From NCBI RefSeq assembly GCF_902459705.1, contig NZ_CABPRU010000001.1:806001-870000 (forward strand): DNA of 64,000 nucleotides. The letters run 5' to 3'. The first letter of the stretch is position 1; each line of letters begins with the position of its first letter. The DNA comes from Pandoraea terrigena (GTDB taxonomy: Bacteria; Pseudomonadota; Gammaproteobacteria; Burkholderiales; Burkholderiaceae). This document shows positions 53,080 to 62,716 of this stretch, piece by piece. The notes beneath the pieces are model-generated. The model ran no database searches. It was given only the letters and a program-made list of their open reading frames with translations, and had not been told where the DNA came from. Made by a program: the position numbers and the translations under genes.

Positions 53080-54351
53080 TCAGAAGAACGTCTGCACGAT
53101 GTCGACGACGTTGTAATCGCTGTCGACCACCGGCAAATGACGCCACTTGTCGAACGTGAGGCACGGATGCGAGATGTCGAACGCAATCATGTCGCCCACG
53201 CGAACATCGTCGCCCGGGGCGATGCGCAAATAGGCATGCTGATCCATCATGCCCGTGACTTCCCAATGCGCCGGCGTCGCTGCCGGCGTTTTGCTCTCGC
53301 CCGGGCGGAACTGCAGCGCCGGCTCCGGCATGCCGGCATCGAACGCCGCATCGCGCTTGCCTAGCGCAATGATCGCGCGCTCCGGCTCGGGAATCGATTG
53401 CACGTAAGCCCAGAGTTGCAACGCCGGTTGTAACTGCGAACGCATCTGCTTCGCGATCGGGTTGCGCGTGGCGATCTGTGCCTGCGCCGCTTTGTAGATG
53501 CCGACGTCGTGCGTGAGATAGCACCCCGGGCGCAACACGACGTCCAGCGGCGCGCCCACGTCCTTGTGGGCGAACTCGTCCGCGACGATGTCGTACCATG
53601 CCGACCCGGCGCCCGAGAGCACCGCCGGGGTGCGCTCGATGCGACCCGCGGCCACCAGCTCGCGCGTGATGCGTACCGCCCGTTGCAGGAACGCGCGAAT
53701 ATCCGCTTCTGTGCTCAGCACGCCCTCATAGACTTCCACGCCCGCGAGCTTGACGGCGTCGTGGTACTGCGCCAACGCGTCGAGCACGTCCTGCTGCTGC
53801 GCGGCATCGCGCACTCCGGTGCGACCGCCGGTGACGCCCAGTTCGATGAGCACCTGGATCGACTGGCCTCGCGAACGGAAGTACGTGCCCAGATGTTCCA
53901 CTGCGGCGGCGGAGTCCACCAGACAGAAAAATTCGAAATCGGGATCCTTCAGCAAATCGGCAATCAGCGCCATGTTGCGCTTGCCAACGAGTTGGTTCGC
54001 CATGAGCACGCGTCGAACGCCGTGGCGATAGGCCGCATGGGTCTGCTGCGCCGTGGCGAGCGTGATGCCCCACGCGCCCCCTTCGAGCTGACGGCGGAAA
54101 AGTTTCGGCGCCATCGTAGTCTTGCCGTGCGGCGCGAGCTTCACGCCGTACTCGTGCACGAAGCGCTGCATCCACGCGAGGTTGTGACGAATCTTGTCCT
54201 CGTAGAGCACGGCCGTCGGCAAGCTCAGGTCTTCGTCCAGCAGATTCCACCCCAATCCGGCCGTCGCCGACGGGGCGAGCGGGACTTCCATCGCGCCCAG
54301 ACCCTTGTTCAGGGTATCGATCATGCCATGCTGATAGTTTGTATCGCTCAT
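53080..54351 (-). CDS. PLP-dependent amino acid deaminase / D-threonine aldolase-like
   Basis: 423 aa. The N-terminal alanine racemase-type barrel carries the PLP Lys in VKLAPHGKTTMAPKLF, with IELGVTGGRTGVRD further on. The C-terminal D-serine dehydratase-like domain has the probable zinc ligands in DQHAYLR and SHPCLTFDKW. The family includes D-threonine aldolase and D-serine dehydratase; the choice cannot be made from sequence alone. The start at 54351 drops seven non-family residues. It is divergent from an RpiR/D-aminoacylase/RidA operon, so D-amino acid breakdown is the likely role. Confidence 0.87.
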   Translation of the reverse strand: MSDTNYQHGMIDTLNKGLGAMEVPLAPSATAGLGWNLLDEDLSLPTAVLYEDKIRHNLAWMQRFVHEYGVKLAPHGKTTMAPKLFRRQLEGGAWGITLATAQQTHAAYRHGVRRVLMANQLVGKRNMALIADLLKDPDFEFFCLVDSAAAVEHLGTYFRSRGQSIQVLIELGVTGGRTGVRDAAQQQDVLDALAQYHDAVKLAGVEVYEGVLSTEADIRAFLQRAVRITRELVAAGRIERTPAVLSGAGSAWYDIVADEFAHKDVGAPLDVVLRPGCYLTHDVGIYKAAQAQIATRNPIAKQMRSQLQPALQLWAYVQSIPEPERAIIALGKRDAAFDAGMPEPALQFRPGESKTPAATPAHWEVTGMMDQHAYLRIAPGDDVRVGDMIAFDISHPCLTFDKWRHLPVVDSDYNVVDIVQTFF

Positions 54352-54515
54352 TGAGAATGTTCTCCGTGACAAAGCGCGTAAGACCGCCGGGCGCCTCCTA
54401 TAATAGCGTTTAATTACCTGCGTTTGACAATTTTGTTATAAAGTACCAAAAAAATGCCAAACCGATCAGCAAGGCACTCCGGCGCACCGTCGCGAGAGCC
54501 ACATGGACTCGAGAT

Positions 54516-55397
54516 ATGCCCGAAGCCTTCGATATCGTGACACGCGTTGCCGAGCGCAGCGACGCGCTGAGCCAGGCGGAGCGCAAGGTCGCGCAGGTGG
54601 TGCTGGACGATGTCGCGGGCGCGGCCGCGGTGTCGATCAACGTGCTGGCCGAGCGCGCGGGAGTGAGCGAGGCGAGTGTGACGCGTTTCGCCAAGGCGAT
54701 GGGCTGCCGCGACGTGCGCGATCTCAAGCTGCGTCTGGCACAAGCGGCCGTCGTCGGTCAGCGCTTTTTCGGAGCGAATGCGGCGAGCGGGCCGGACGGC
54801 GCGACGGAAACCATCGACCGCATTGCCGACGATATCCAGACGACGTTGCAGCTGCATCGCAGTCTCATCCATCCGGACACCGCGCGGCGCGCGGCGGCCC
54901 GGCTGTTATCGGCGCGCATGGTGTACGCCTTCGGGATGGGCGGGGGCTCGTCGCTCATGGCCGACGAAGCGCGTTACCGGCTCGTCCGGCTGGGGCGCCC
55001 GGTCGCGAGCTATCAGGACGCCGTGCTCTCCCGCATGGTCGCCAGTACGCTTGGGCGCGACGATGTGGTGCTCGCCTTTTCGGTGAGCGGCCATACGCCG
55101 GAGCTGGTCTCGGCCTGCGAGATCGCCCGCGAGTACGGCGCGCAGCTGGTGGCGATCACGGCGACCGGTTCGCCGCTTGCGGCGTTGGCCGACGAGGTGC
55201 TGCCCATCCGTGCGCTGGAAACGGATTTCATTTTCAAACCGTCGTCGTCGCGCTACGCGATGCTGCTGGCGATGGACGTGCTGGCCACGGAACTGGCATT
55301 GCTCGCCAAGCCGCAGAGCCAGGCACTGTTGCGGCGGATCAAATACGTGCTCGATACGCATCGGGGCGGCGGCGATCGCCAGCCCCTCGGAGACTGA
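54516..55397 (+). CDS. MurR/RpiR-family regulator
   Basis: 293 aa. The N-terminal helix-turn-helix region is residues 15-80 (LSQAERKVAQVVLDD, then AGVSEASVTRFAKAMGCRDV). The C-terminal SIS domain (about 125-260) binds phosphosugars in relatives, with YAFGMGGGSSLMADEARY and FSVSGHTPEL. Here the ligand may be a D-amino acid derivative. It starts the operon with D-aminoacylase, ending 1 base before its ATG, and is divergent from the deaminase. Confidence 0.9.
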   Translation: MPEAFDIVTRVAERSDALSQAERKVAQVVLDDVAGAAAVSINVLAERAGVSEASVTRFAKAMGCRDVRDLKLRLAQAAVVGQRFFGANAASGPDGATETIDRIADDIQTTLQLHRSLIHPDTARRAAARLLSARMVYAFGMGGGSSLMADEARYRLVRLGRPVASYQDAVLSRMVASTLGRDDVVLAFSVSGHTPELVSACEIAREYGAQLVAITATGSPLAALADEVLPIRALETDFIFKPSSSRYAMLLAMDVLATELALLAKPQSQALLRRIKYVLDTHRGGGDRQPLGD

Positions 55398-55398
55398 C

Positions 55399-56889
55399 AT
55401 GACTGACTGGCTCGCGAACCGAACGGTCGACACCCTCATCACCAACGTGCGTCTGGCGGACGGTTCCGGTACACCAATGACCGACGAGCGCTTCGACATC
55501 GCGCTGCGCGACGGCCGCATCCATACCATCGCGACGGCCGGAGCGCTCGCCGGCTGGCACGCCGCACAACAGATTCGCGGCGACGGCCAGGTGTTGAGCC
55601 CGGGATTCATCGACGTGCATACGCACGACGACACGAACGTCGTCCGCACGCCGGAAATGACGCCAAAACTCTCGCAGGGCGTAACGACGGTCGTCGTCGG
55701 CAACTGCGGCATCAGCGCGTCGCCGGTCACGCTCAAGGGCGATCCGCCCGATCCGATGAACCTGCTGGGCGACGCCGACGCGTTCCAGTACCCGACCTTC
55801 GCCGCCTACGTCGCCGCGCTCGAGGCCGCGCAGCCCGCGATCAACGTGGCGGCGCTCGTCGGTCACACGGCGCTGCGCGCCAACCATATGGACCGGCTCG
55901 ACCGGGCCGCGACCGAGGCCGAAATCGAAGCCATGCGCGCGCAATTGCGCGAAGCGCTCGAGCATGGCGCGTTGGGGTTGTCGACGGGGCTGGCCTATGC
56001 GAATGCGAACGCCGCGCCGACCGAAGAGGTGCTGGCACTCGCCGAGCCGCTCGCCGCCGCGGGCGGTCTCTACGCGACGCATCTGCGCACGGAGTTCGCC
56101 GAGATTCTCGACGCGCTCGACGAAGCCTTCCGCATCGGCCGTCATGCCCGCGTGCCGGTCGTCGTCTCGCACCTGAAGTGCGCGGGCGTCGATAACTGGG
56201 GGCGCAGCAAGGAGATCCTCGACGCGCTCGACCAGGCGCAGCGCTTCCAGCCGGTCGGCTGCGACTGCTATCCGTACACGGCAAGTTCGTCGACGCTCGA
56301 CCTCAAGCAGGTGACGGACGACTTCGACATTCTCGTGACGTGGTCGCAGCCGCATCCCGAGCAGGGCGGCAAGTTGCTCGCGACGATCGCTGCCGACTGG
56401 GGCGTCGATCTGTGGGAGGCGGCGCGGCGTCTGCAACCGGCGGGCGCCGTGTATCACTGCATGGAAGAGGACGATGTGCGACGCATCCTGCGGCATCCGG
56501 CGACCGTGGTCGGCTCGGACGGGCTGCCAAACGATCCGTTGCCGCATCCGCGCCTGTGGGGCGCCTTCCCACGCGTGCTCGGCCGCTACAGCCGCGAGCA
56601 GCAACTGTTCCCGTTGGCCGAGGCCGTCCACAAGATGACGGGCCTCTCCGCAGAACGATTCGGTCTGACGGACCGTGGCCTGGTGCGCGAAGGTTATTGG
56701 GCCGATCTGGTGCTGTTCGATCCGGCCACCGTGGCCGATGCCGCGACCTTCACCGATCCCATGCAGCCCGCGTACGGCATTGAGGCCGTATGGGTCAACG
56801 GCGTGCTGGCGTGGCAGGATCGCGCGCCTACGCAGAATGCGCGTGCAGGCCGGTTCGTGCGTCGTGGTACGCCGCAGCCAGTGCTTTGA
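55399..56889 (+). CDS. N-acyl-D-amino acid deacylase (D-aminoacylase)
   Basis: Hydrolyses N-acyl-D-amino acids to D-amino acids; 496 aa, amidohydrolase fold with zinc. Metal-binding segments are GFIDVHTHDDTN, VVVGNCGISASP (Cys ligand), LYATHLRTE, VVSHLKCAG and VGSDGLPND. GGAG lies 6 nt before the ATG at 55399. The product would feed the divergent PLP enzyme, and RidA downstream would clear imine by-products. Operon with rpiR-like and ridA-like genes. Confidence 0.9.
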   Translation: MTDWLANRTVDTLITNVRLADGSGTPMTDERFDIALRDGRIHTIATAGALAGWHAAQQIRGDGQVLSPGFIDVHTHDDTNVVRTPEMTPKLSQGVTTVVVGNCGISASPVTLKGDPPDPMNLLGDADAFQYPTFAAYVAALEAAQPAINVAALVGHTALRANHMDRLDRAATEAEIEAMRAQLREALEHGALGLSTGLAYANANAAPTEEVLALAEPLAAAGGLYATHLRTEFAEILDALDEAFRIGRHARVPVVVSHLKCAGVDNWGRSKEILDALDQAQRFQPVGCDCYPYTASSSTLDLKQVTDDFDILVTWSQPHPEQGGKLLATIAADWGVDLWEAARRLQPAGAVYHCMEEDDVRRILRHPATVVGSDGLPNDPLPHPRLWGAFPRVLGRYSREQQLFPLAEAVHKMTGLSAERFGLTDRGLVREGYWADLVLFDPATVADAATFTDPMQPAYGIEAVWVNGVLAWQDRAPTQNARAGRFVRRGTPQPVL

Positions 56890-56928
56890 ATGAGTGAGAG
56901 TGAAGCGGTTTTGTCGAAAGGAGCAATG

Positions 56929-57321
56929 ATGAGCATCAAACGATATGGGGTGGAAGGCGGGCAGGGCACGGGGGGCCAGCGCATGCCATTTGCACGGGCC
57001 ACAGAAGCCGATGGCTTCCTGTTCGTCTCGGGCCAGACCCCGATGAAAGACGGCGAAGTGATCGACGGGGGCATCGTCGCCCAGTCGCATCAGGCCATCC
57101 AGAACATGCTGGCGATTCTCACTGAAGCCGGTTACGGACCCGAGCATGTGATGCGCATTGGCGTGTGGCTCGACGATCCGCGTGACTTCGCGTCGTTCAA
57201 CAAGGTGTTCAAGGAATACTTCGGCGATCATCCACCCGCGCGCGCCTGCGTGGTGTCGAGCATGGTGATCGACTGCAAGGTGGAAGTGGACTGCGTCGCG
57301 TACAAGAAGCCTGCCGCATAA
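56929..57321 (+). CDS. RidA-family protein (imine/enamine deaminase-like)
   Basis: 130 aa. Family segments are ADGFLFVSGQTPMKDGEV, QAIQNMLAILTEAGYGPEHV and PPARACVVSSMVIDCKVEVD. The Arg of canonical RidA (R105) appears as the Arg in PPARACV. The ATG at 56929 is chosen from AGGAG 5 nt upstream; earlier in-frame ATGs lack SD. Third gene of the D-aminoacylase operon; it would hydrolyse reactive imines left by PLP or flavin enzymes. Confidence 0.88.
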   Translation: MSIKRYGVEGGQGTGGQRMPFARATEADGFLFVSGQTPMKDGEVIDGGIVAQSHQAIQNMLAILTEAGYGPEHVMRIGVWLDDPRDFASFNKVFKEYFGDHPPARACVVSSMVIDCKVEVDCVAYKKPAA

Positions 57322-57454
57322 GGACCGCGGCATGCGTGTTGTGCAATGACGGACACTTCGGTACCCGTTTCGCAAAGTTTGCGGTTTAGCTTCGATGGCG
57401 GGTGGCGTCGCGCGCGCGCAGTCTTCAATCTCCTAACCCAAGAGGAGGTGGACT

Positions 57455-57913
57455 GTGACACTAGGATCAATTTCCGGGATCGTTCCGACGATGCAAGCGC
57501 CGCGCACGGAAGTCGAGGCCGTCGATGAGCAACGCGTCACGATCGATTTTCCGCCGTTGCCTGACGACGTCCGTTTGCGATCTCAAAGCACGGGCTGCGT
57601 GAGCATGGCGGGGTGTACCAGCGGGATCTCGGGGCTGGTAACGCTCGTACTGGGATTGGTGGGACTCGGGACCGCCGCCTACGTCTGCGTCGAGGCCAAT
57701 AAGCAGGTCGATAACGCCGCTGCCGGGAGCGGGAGCCAATGGCTGGGATATGGCTTCGGTGGGAGCGTGGGGGTCCTGGCGGGCATGATGGTGACGTACG
57801 GCCTCGGTCAGGTGTGCTATGCCGCGGCAAGGCGTCGTGAAGCTCGGGACGAGATGTTGACGCAGCGCGAACAGGCGCGATTCGAGTCGACGATGGGAGG
57901 ACTTCGCCCGTGA
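57455..57913 (+). CDS. Hypothetical protein with two hydrophobic segments, coupled to a T3SS-type chaperone
   Basis: 152 aa, not recognised. The start is a GTG after AGGAGG 7 nt upstream. A polar N-terminus of about 45 residues is followed by two long hydrophobic segments (about 50-75 and 92-120) around a short polar linker, and a basic/acidic helical C-terminus (RRREARDEMLTQRE). No signal peptide. Its stop overlaps the start of an LcrH/SycD-like chaperone gene by four bases (GTGA). This is the size and shape of a small translocator-like client, which is inference. Confidence 0.65.
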   Translation: MTLGSISGIVPTMQAPRTEVEAVDEQRVTIDFPPLPDDVRLRSQSTGCVSMAGCTSGISGLVTLVLGLVGLGTAAYVCVEANKQVDNAAAGSGSQWLGYGFGGSVGVLAGMMVTYGLGQVCYAAARRREARDEMLTQREQARFESTMGGLRP

Positions 57914-58431
57914 GCACGTTCGAGATTCCCCAGGGCAAGCGGCCATCGTCGCAGCATACCTCCAAGGAGATCGACGTGGCGCTGGCAGTGGTGCGCGACG
58001 CGGAAAAGCAGCAGGCGGCGATGGGCATGCCGAGTCCCGGCGCGTGGGACGAGATGCAGTGCGATGCCGCGTACCGCTGCGGCTATGGCGCCTTCGAGCG
58101 CGGCGATTACGCGCAGGCGGTCGAGTGCTTCGCGCCGCTGTTGTCGGCGTGTCCGCTCGAAGCCGACTACGCGGTGGCGCTGGCGCTCTCGGTGCAGCGG
58201 CTCGGTGAACCCAAGGCGGCGCTGCCGCTGTTCATGGCGGCGGCGCTGATGGACGAGGCGTCGCCCGGCCCGATGTATCGCGTTGGCGAGTGCCTGATCG
58301 AGTTACGCCATTTCGACGCGGCCTATCGCGCCATGAAGGAAACGCTGCACCGCTGCGCTGGGCAACCCAAGTATGCCAACGTGGGCAACGCCGCCCGTCG
58401 GATGATGGCAAGGGTCAGCTTCCTGCGTTGA
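57910..58431 (+). CDS. LcrH/SycD-family type III secretion chaperone-like TPR protein
   Basis: 173 aa, typical of class II T3SS chaperones that hold hydrophobic translocators in the cytoplasm. Three TPR-like units follow residue 50 (YRCGYGAFERGDYAQAVECF, then AVALALSVQRLGEPKAALPL, then MYRVGECLIELRHFDAAYRA). The GTG start at 57910 overlaps the stop of the membrane protein gene. No secretion ring, ATPase or needle gene is in the window. It may serve a T3SS elsewhere, or its coupled neighbour may be its client. Confidence 0.75.
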   Translation: MSTFEIPQGKRPSSQHTSKEIDVALAVVRDAEKQQAAMGMPSPGAWDEMQCDAAYRCGYGAFERGDYAQAVECFAPLLSACPLEADYAVALALSVQRLGEPKAALPLFMAAALMDEASPGPMYRVGECLIELRHFDAAYRAMKETLHRCAGQPKYANVGNAARRMMARVSFLR

Positions 58432-58456
58432 TCTGCGCTTCGACGCTCCCAAGACG

Positions 58457-58488
58457 GCGACGGGTTTGCTCTACCCGTCGCTTTTTTT
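58457..58488 (+). terminator. Rho-independent terminator after the chaperone pair
   Basis: A perfect 9-bp stem (58457-58465 with 58473-58481) and 7-nt loop are followed by seven Ts (58482-58488). It ends transcription of the membrane protein/chaperone pair, 26 bases past its stop. Confidence 0.88.
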
Positions 58489-58500
58489 GCGCCACCGGAT

Positions 58501-59328
58501 TTACTGGCGGGCCGTGCGGGCGTTGTCCGGCATCGGCAATGTGAAGTTGGTGCGGAACGGGTTGATATCGAGTCCACCACGCCGCGTGTAACGTGCATAG
58601 ACGGCCAACTGGCTCGGATGGCACTGGCGCAGGATGTCCATGAAGATGCCTTCCACGCATTGCTCGTGAAAGCCGGTGTGGCGCCGGTACGAAATCACGT
58701 ACTTGAGCAGCCCTGCCTGGTCGATGGGTGGGCCGACGTAGCGAATCTGCAGGCTGCCCCAGTCGGGTTGTCCCGTCACCGGACAGTTGGACTTGAGCAG
58801 GTTCGAGACGAGGGTTTCGTCCACGGGCGCTTCGCCTTGCGCGGCCTTGAGCAAGGTCGCATCCGGCGAATAGATGTCCGTGTCGATATCGAGCCGGTCG
58901 ACAAGCAGGCCGTCGAGTTCGTCGAGTTCGAGCTTGGCGAAGCCGCCCGGCTCGACGAGGCGCACCTGCACCGGCGCGCCCGCGGCGTCGGACAGATCCT
59001 GCTGAATCAGCGCTCGCGCGGCGTCGACATTCGCCAGTTTGGTTTGGGCGAACGAGCCGAGATACAGCTTGAACGACTTCGATTCGATGATGTTCGGCGA
59101 ATCGGCCGGCACCATGGCGGTGAGCAGCGCGATCTGTGGCTTGCCTTTTTCGTTGAGCCACGAGAGTTCGTAGCCGTTCCAGATGTCCGCGCCGAAGAAC
59201 GGCAGGACGTCGGGCACGCCGATGGCCGCGCGCGCCGGTGCACGGGCAATCGGGAAGAGCAGGGACGGGTCGTATTGCTCGGTGTAGGCAACTTCCTTGC
59301 CGAGCGGGGATTGGTCAGGCGTGGTCAT
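58501..59328 (-). CDS. queF: NADPH-dependent 7-cyano-7-deazaguanine reductase QueF
   Basis: Reduces preQ0 to preQ1 in queuosine tRNA modification; 275 aa, the long (YqcD/bimodular) type. The catalytic Cys is in [18 protein letters not shown], and [14 protein letters not shown] and [11 protein letters not shown] are conserved. The start at 59328 gives [20 protein letters not shown], typical of the family. It overlaps the end of the 5'-nucleotidase gene by 14 bases, so the two are coupled. Confidence 0.95.
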   Translation of the reverse strand: MTTPDQSPLGKEVAYTEQYDPSLLFPIARAPARAAIGVPDVLPFFGADIWNGYELSWLNEKGKPQIALLTAMVPADSPNIIESKSFKLYLGSFAQTKLANVDAARALIQQDLSDAAGAPVQVRLVEPGGFAKLELDELDGLLVDRLDIDTDIYSPDATLLKAAQGEAPVDETLVSNLLKSNCPVTGQPDWGSLQIRYVGPPIDQAGLLKYVISYRRHTGFHEQCVEGIFMDILRQCHPSQLAVYARYTRRGGLDINPFRTNFTLPMPDNARTARQ

Positions 59329-60247
59329 GATTGGCAATGCCACTGATGACGTGTCCGGTCGGGCTGACCCGCGCGGCGGACTCGCAGTGGCGTGTCTGAT
59401 CGTCAAAGAAGAAATCGGGCTCGAATTCGCGCAGGAACGCGCCCTTGTCGAGCCCACCCAGGAACATCGCCTCGTCGATGTCGATTTTCCAGTCCATCAG
59501 CGTCCGGATGGCGCGCTCGTGGGCCGGGGCCGAGCGCGCCGTGACCAGTGCCGTCCGGATCTTGACCGGTACGGCGTGGCCCGCCAGGCGCTGCAGGCGA
59601 TGCAATGCCTGCAACAGCGGCTTGAACGGACCCGGAGGCAACGGTGTCGCGGCACGTTCGGTCTCGTGCTGCTGGAACGCGTCGAGGCCGTTGCGCTGGA
59701 ATACCCGCTCGGCTTCGTCGGAGAAGAGCACGGCGTCGCCGTCGAAGGCGATGCGGATTTCGTCGGGATGCAGTTCGGCTGTCTTCGCCGAGTCGGGATA
59801 GACGCGCGCGGCCGGAAAGCCCGCCACCAGCGCACTACGTACGTCGCGCTCGTTCGCGGAGAGAAACAGGTGCGCGCCCAGCGCGTTGAGATAACCGAAC
59901 GGATCGCGCCCGCGCGTGAACACGCCGCGCTCGATCTTGAGGTCGACCTGGCGCGCCGAACGAAACACACGCATGCCGCTCACGGGGTCGTTGCGCGAGA
60001 GGACGACGACTTCCACGCGATGGCTGTCGATCTCGTTGCCCTGATTGAAGGCGAGGAGCTTCTGCACGAGCGGGAACGCGACGCCGACGCGCGCGGGCAC
60101 GTCGAGGCGCTCGAGCTGGTAGCGCCGGTACGACTGGTCGTCACCGCCTGTCACGCCGGCCTCGTATACGCGGTTCTCTTCTTCGAAGTCGAACAGCGCG
60201 CGCGAGGATATCGCGACAACGAGTTTGTTCTCGAGCGTGATCGGCAT
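59315..60247 (-). CDS. 5'-nucleotidase (cytosolic NT5C1-like)
   Basis: Dephosphorylates nucleoside monophosphates; 310 aa, HAD-like fold of the NT5C1 type. Conserved segments are [20 protein letters not shown] (first Asp motif), [20 protein letters not shown] and [14 protein letters not shown]. It lies 55 bases after ilvA and overlaps queF. Also found in Burkholderiaceae next to queF and ilvA; the linkage may be only positional. Confidence 0.87.
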   Translation of the reverse strand: MPITLENKLVVAISSRALFDFEEENRVYEAGVTGGDDQSYRRYQLERLDVPARVGVAFPLVQKLLAFNQGNEIDSHRVEVVVLSRNDPVSGMRVFRSARQVDLKIERGVFTRGRDPFGYLNALGAHLFLSANERDVRSALVAGFPAARVYPDSAKTAELHPDEIRIAFDGDAVLFSDEAERVFQRNGLDAFQQHETERAATPLPPGPFKPLLQALHRLQRLAGHAVPVKIRTALVTARSAPAHERAIRTLMDWKIDIDEAMFLGGLDKGAFLREFEPDFFFDDQTRHCESAARVSPTGHVISGIANHDHA

Positions 60248-60302
60248 GGTGGCGGCGAAGTCCTGTCGTGATGCGGTGCGTGGCGGCGTCTAACGGGCCG
60301 GC

Positions 60303-61832
60303 TTACCCGAGGAACAGCTTGTAGACCGGGTTGTCGCTTTCGTCCCAGTAAGGATAGCCGAGCGTGGCGAGGAAGTCGCGGAAGGCGGCCTTCTCGTTGT
60401 CGGGTACCTGGATTCCCACGAGGATATTGCTGTAATCGGCCCCCTGGTTCCGGTAGTGGAACAGGCTGATGTTCCAGTTGGGGCTCATGGCCGAGAGGAA
60501 TGTCATCAGCGCGCCCGGACGCTCCGGGAACTGAAAGCGATACAGCACTTCATGGCTGGCGAGCGACGAACGGCCACCGACCATGTAGCGGATGTGCTGT
60601 TTGGAGAGTTCGTCGTTGGACAGGTCGAGCGTGGGGAAGCCATGACGTTCGAAGCCGGCCTTGATGCGCTCGCCTTCGTCGCGGTTGTGCATCTGGATGC
60701 CCACGAAGATGTGGGCGCTCGACGCCTCGCTGATGCGGTAGTTGAACTCGGTCACGTTGCGGTTGCCCACCACTTCGGTGAAGCGCTTGAAGCTGCCGCG
60801 CGCTTCGGGGATCGTGACGGCGAACACGGCTTCGCGGGCTTCACCGACTTCGGCGCGCTCGGCGACGAAGCGCAGGCGGTCGAAGTTCATGTTGGCGCCG
60901 GAGGTGATCGCGACGAGCGTTTCGCCCTTGAGCTTTTCGCGCTCGGTGTACAGCTTTGCGCCGGCCACGGACAAGGCGCCGGACGGTTCGAGCACGCTGC
61001 GGGTGTCCTGGAAGACGTCCTTGATGGCGGCGCAGAGCTGGTCGGTGTCGACGCGCACGACTTCGTCGAGATAGGCTTCGCAAAGGCGGAAGGTCTCCGC
61101 GCCGACGTATTTGACGGCAGTGCCGTCGGCGAAGAGGCCAACATCGCTCAGCAAGACGCGCTCGCCCGCGTGGATCGATTGCGCCATGGCGTCAGAGTCG
61201 ACCGATTGCACGCCGATGACCTTGATCTCGGGGCGCACGGCCTTGACGTAGGCGGCAACGCCGGCGGCCAGGCCGCCACCGCCGATGGGCACGAAGATGG
61301 CATGCAGCGGCCCCTGGTGCTGGCGCAGGATTTCCATGGCGATGGTGCCTTGGCCGGCGATGACGTCGGGGTCGTCGAACGGGGGCACGAAGGTGAGGCC
61401 GCGTTCTTCCTGCAACGTCATCGCGTGGGTGTAGGCATCGCTGTATGAGTCGCCTGCCAGCACGACTTCGACGGCGCGCCCGCCGTGGGTTCTCACGGCA
61501 TCGATCTTCACCTGCGGGGTGGTGACGGGCATGACGATGACGGCCTTGCAGCCCAGGCGCGCGGCAGAGTACGCCACGCCTTGCGCGTGATTGCCCGCCG
61601 ATGCGGTGAGCACGCCGCGCTCGCGCTCGGCTTCACTCAGGTTGGCCATCTTGTTGTACGCGCCCCGAATCTTGAAGGAGAACACCGTCTGGTTGTCTTC
61701 GCGCTTGAGATAAATTCGATTGTGCAGCCGCATGGAGAGCGTGCGTGCCAGTTCGAGTTCGCTTTCTTTGGCGACGTCGTAGACTTTGGCGGTCAGGATC
61801 TTCTTCAGGTAGTCGGGAGCTGCGTCGGACAT
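60303..61832 (-). CDS. ilvA: Threonine ammonia-lyase, biosynthetic (IlvA)
   Basis: PLP enzyme that makes 2-oxobutyrate from threonine, the first step to isoleucine; 509 aa, the two-ACT-domain form. The PLP Lys is in TVFSFKIRGAYNKM, SAGNHAQGVAYSA is the substrate loop and PIGGGGLAAG the phosphate loop. The two ACT-like domains follow residue 330 and should give isoleucine inhibition. A simple promoter region precedes it at 61833-61953. The first gene of an ilvA, nucleotidase, queF run. Confidence 0.95.
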   Translation of the reverse strand: MSDAAPDYLKKILTAKVYDVAKESELELARTLSMRLHNRIYLKREDNQTVFSFKIRGAYNKMANLSEAERERGVLTASAGNHAQGVAYSAARLGCKAVIVMPVTTPQVKIDAVRTHGGRAVEVVLAGDSYSDAYTHAMTLQEERGLTFVPPFDDPDVIAGQGTIAMEILRQHQGPLHAIFVPIGGGGLAAGVAAYVKAVRPEIKVIGVQSVDSDAMAQSIHAGERVLLSDVGLFADGTAVKYVGAETFRLCEAYLDEVVRVDTDQLCAAIKDVFQDTRSVLEPSGALSVAGAKLYTEREKLKGETLVAITSGANMNFDRLRFVAERAEVGEAREAVFAVTIPEARGSFKRFTEVVGNRNVTEFNYRISEASSAHIFVGIQMHNRDEGERIKAGFERHGFPTLDLSNDELSKQHIRYMVGGRSSLASHEVLYRFQFPERPGALMTFLSAMSPNWNISLFHYRNQGADYSNILVGIQVPDNEKAAFRDFLATLGYPYWDESDNPVYKLFLG

Positions 61833-61953
61833 GATTTAAGGCTTCTTCAGGTTAGGCACATCGAGGAACGAAACGACAATGATAGACCAGCACGTCCGCC
61901 TGGGCGGTCGCGCTTGGTTTCTCGGGAAAAAACGGGAAAGGAGAGTGCGCGCC

Positions 61954-62574
61954 CTAGCGAAGGTCGTCTGGGGTGTCGATGTCGCGCACGATTCCGGCGT
62001 CGTCGACATCGACGATCGTAATGTGCCCGCCAATCAAGAGGTCGCGCGCGCCGATGTCGCCATCAAGGGCGGCCAGGCGCGATGTCAGGGCGGAGCCGAA
62101 CGCGACGGGATGGCCGCGCTGTCCTTGGTAACTGGGAGCGACGATGCCCTCGGGCGACGTAAGCCCACCGGCAATCGCGCGAATGGTGTGCGGGTGGATG
62201 TAGGGCATGTCGGCCAGCGCCACCAGCCAGCCGTCCAGATGCTCGAGCCCCGGGGGCGGCGCTTCGTCGACGCTGGACCGGATGCCGGCGGCCAGCGTTG
62301 CACCCATGCCGCGCTGCGTGGCGTGGCTCATGACGACTTCACAGCCGGCCTGCAACAGCACGTTCTCCAACTCGGCCGAGTCCGGGCGTACCACCGCGAT
62401 GACGCGCGGCAATACGGCCAGCAGCGCGTGGGCGCTGGCAAGGGCAACGGGTCGGTTCAGGGGATCGCCAGGCAGCGGCGCGAGCAGCTTGTTCCGGCGC
62501 CCAGCCGCATCGAAGCGGGTACCGAGTCCGCCTGCCAGTAGAATGGCCACGGGCGGCGTCGAGGGTCGGGTCAT
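61954..62574 (-). CDS. MobA/MocA-like nucleotidyltransferase
   Basis: 206 aa. The NTP-binding motif LLAGGLGTRFDAAGRRNKLL is at the N-terminus, VALADMPYIHP holds the metal Asp, and GQRGHPVAFG is the MocA-type substrate loop. Likely a molybdenum cofactor cytidylyltransferase or related enzyme. That fits the molybdenum hydroxylase gene at the right edge, which needs such a cofactor. Divergent from the DedA-like gene, with 142 bases between the starts. Confidence 0.86.
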   Translation of the reverse strand: MTRPSTPPVAILLAGGLGTRFDAAGRRNKLLAPLPGDPLNRPVALASAHALLAVLPRVIAVVRPDSAELENVLLQAGCEVVMSHATQRGMGATLAAGIRSSVDEAPPPGLEHLDGWLVALADMPYIHPHTIRAIAGGLTSPEGIVAPSYQGQRGHPVAFGSALTSRLAALDGDIGARDLLIGGHITIVDVDDAGIVRDIDTPDDLR

Positions 62575-62716
62575 GGTCGTGCATTATGCGCCAGACTTTT
62601 TGTTTCTGCCAAACGCGTATGCAGGCACGCTCGCCGAATGTCCCGACCGTCCGGTCGGTCGTGGTGGCGAGGCCGTCGCCATTTTTTCGATCTGCTTTGT
62701 TTTTCTCCGGAGTTGC

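Noticed and set aside
55339-57375. Open frame of 678 codons antisense to D-aminoacylase and RidA
   Set aside because: It spans two well-supported genes on the other strand, has biased composition and no recognisable domain.
57357-57400. Possible hrpII/PIP box (TTCG-N16-TTCG) before the T3SS-chaperone pair
   Set aside because: TTCG occurs three times, but spacers are 8 and 18 nt, not 16. It does not meet the consensus.
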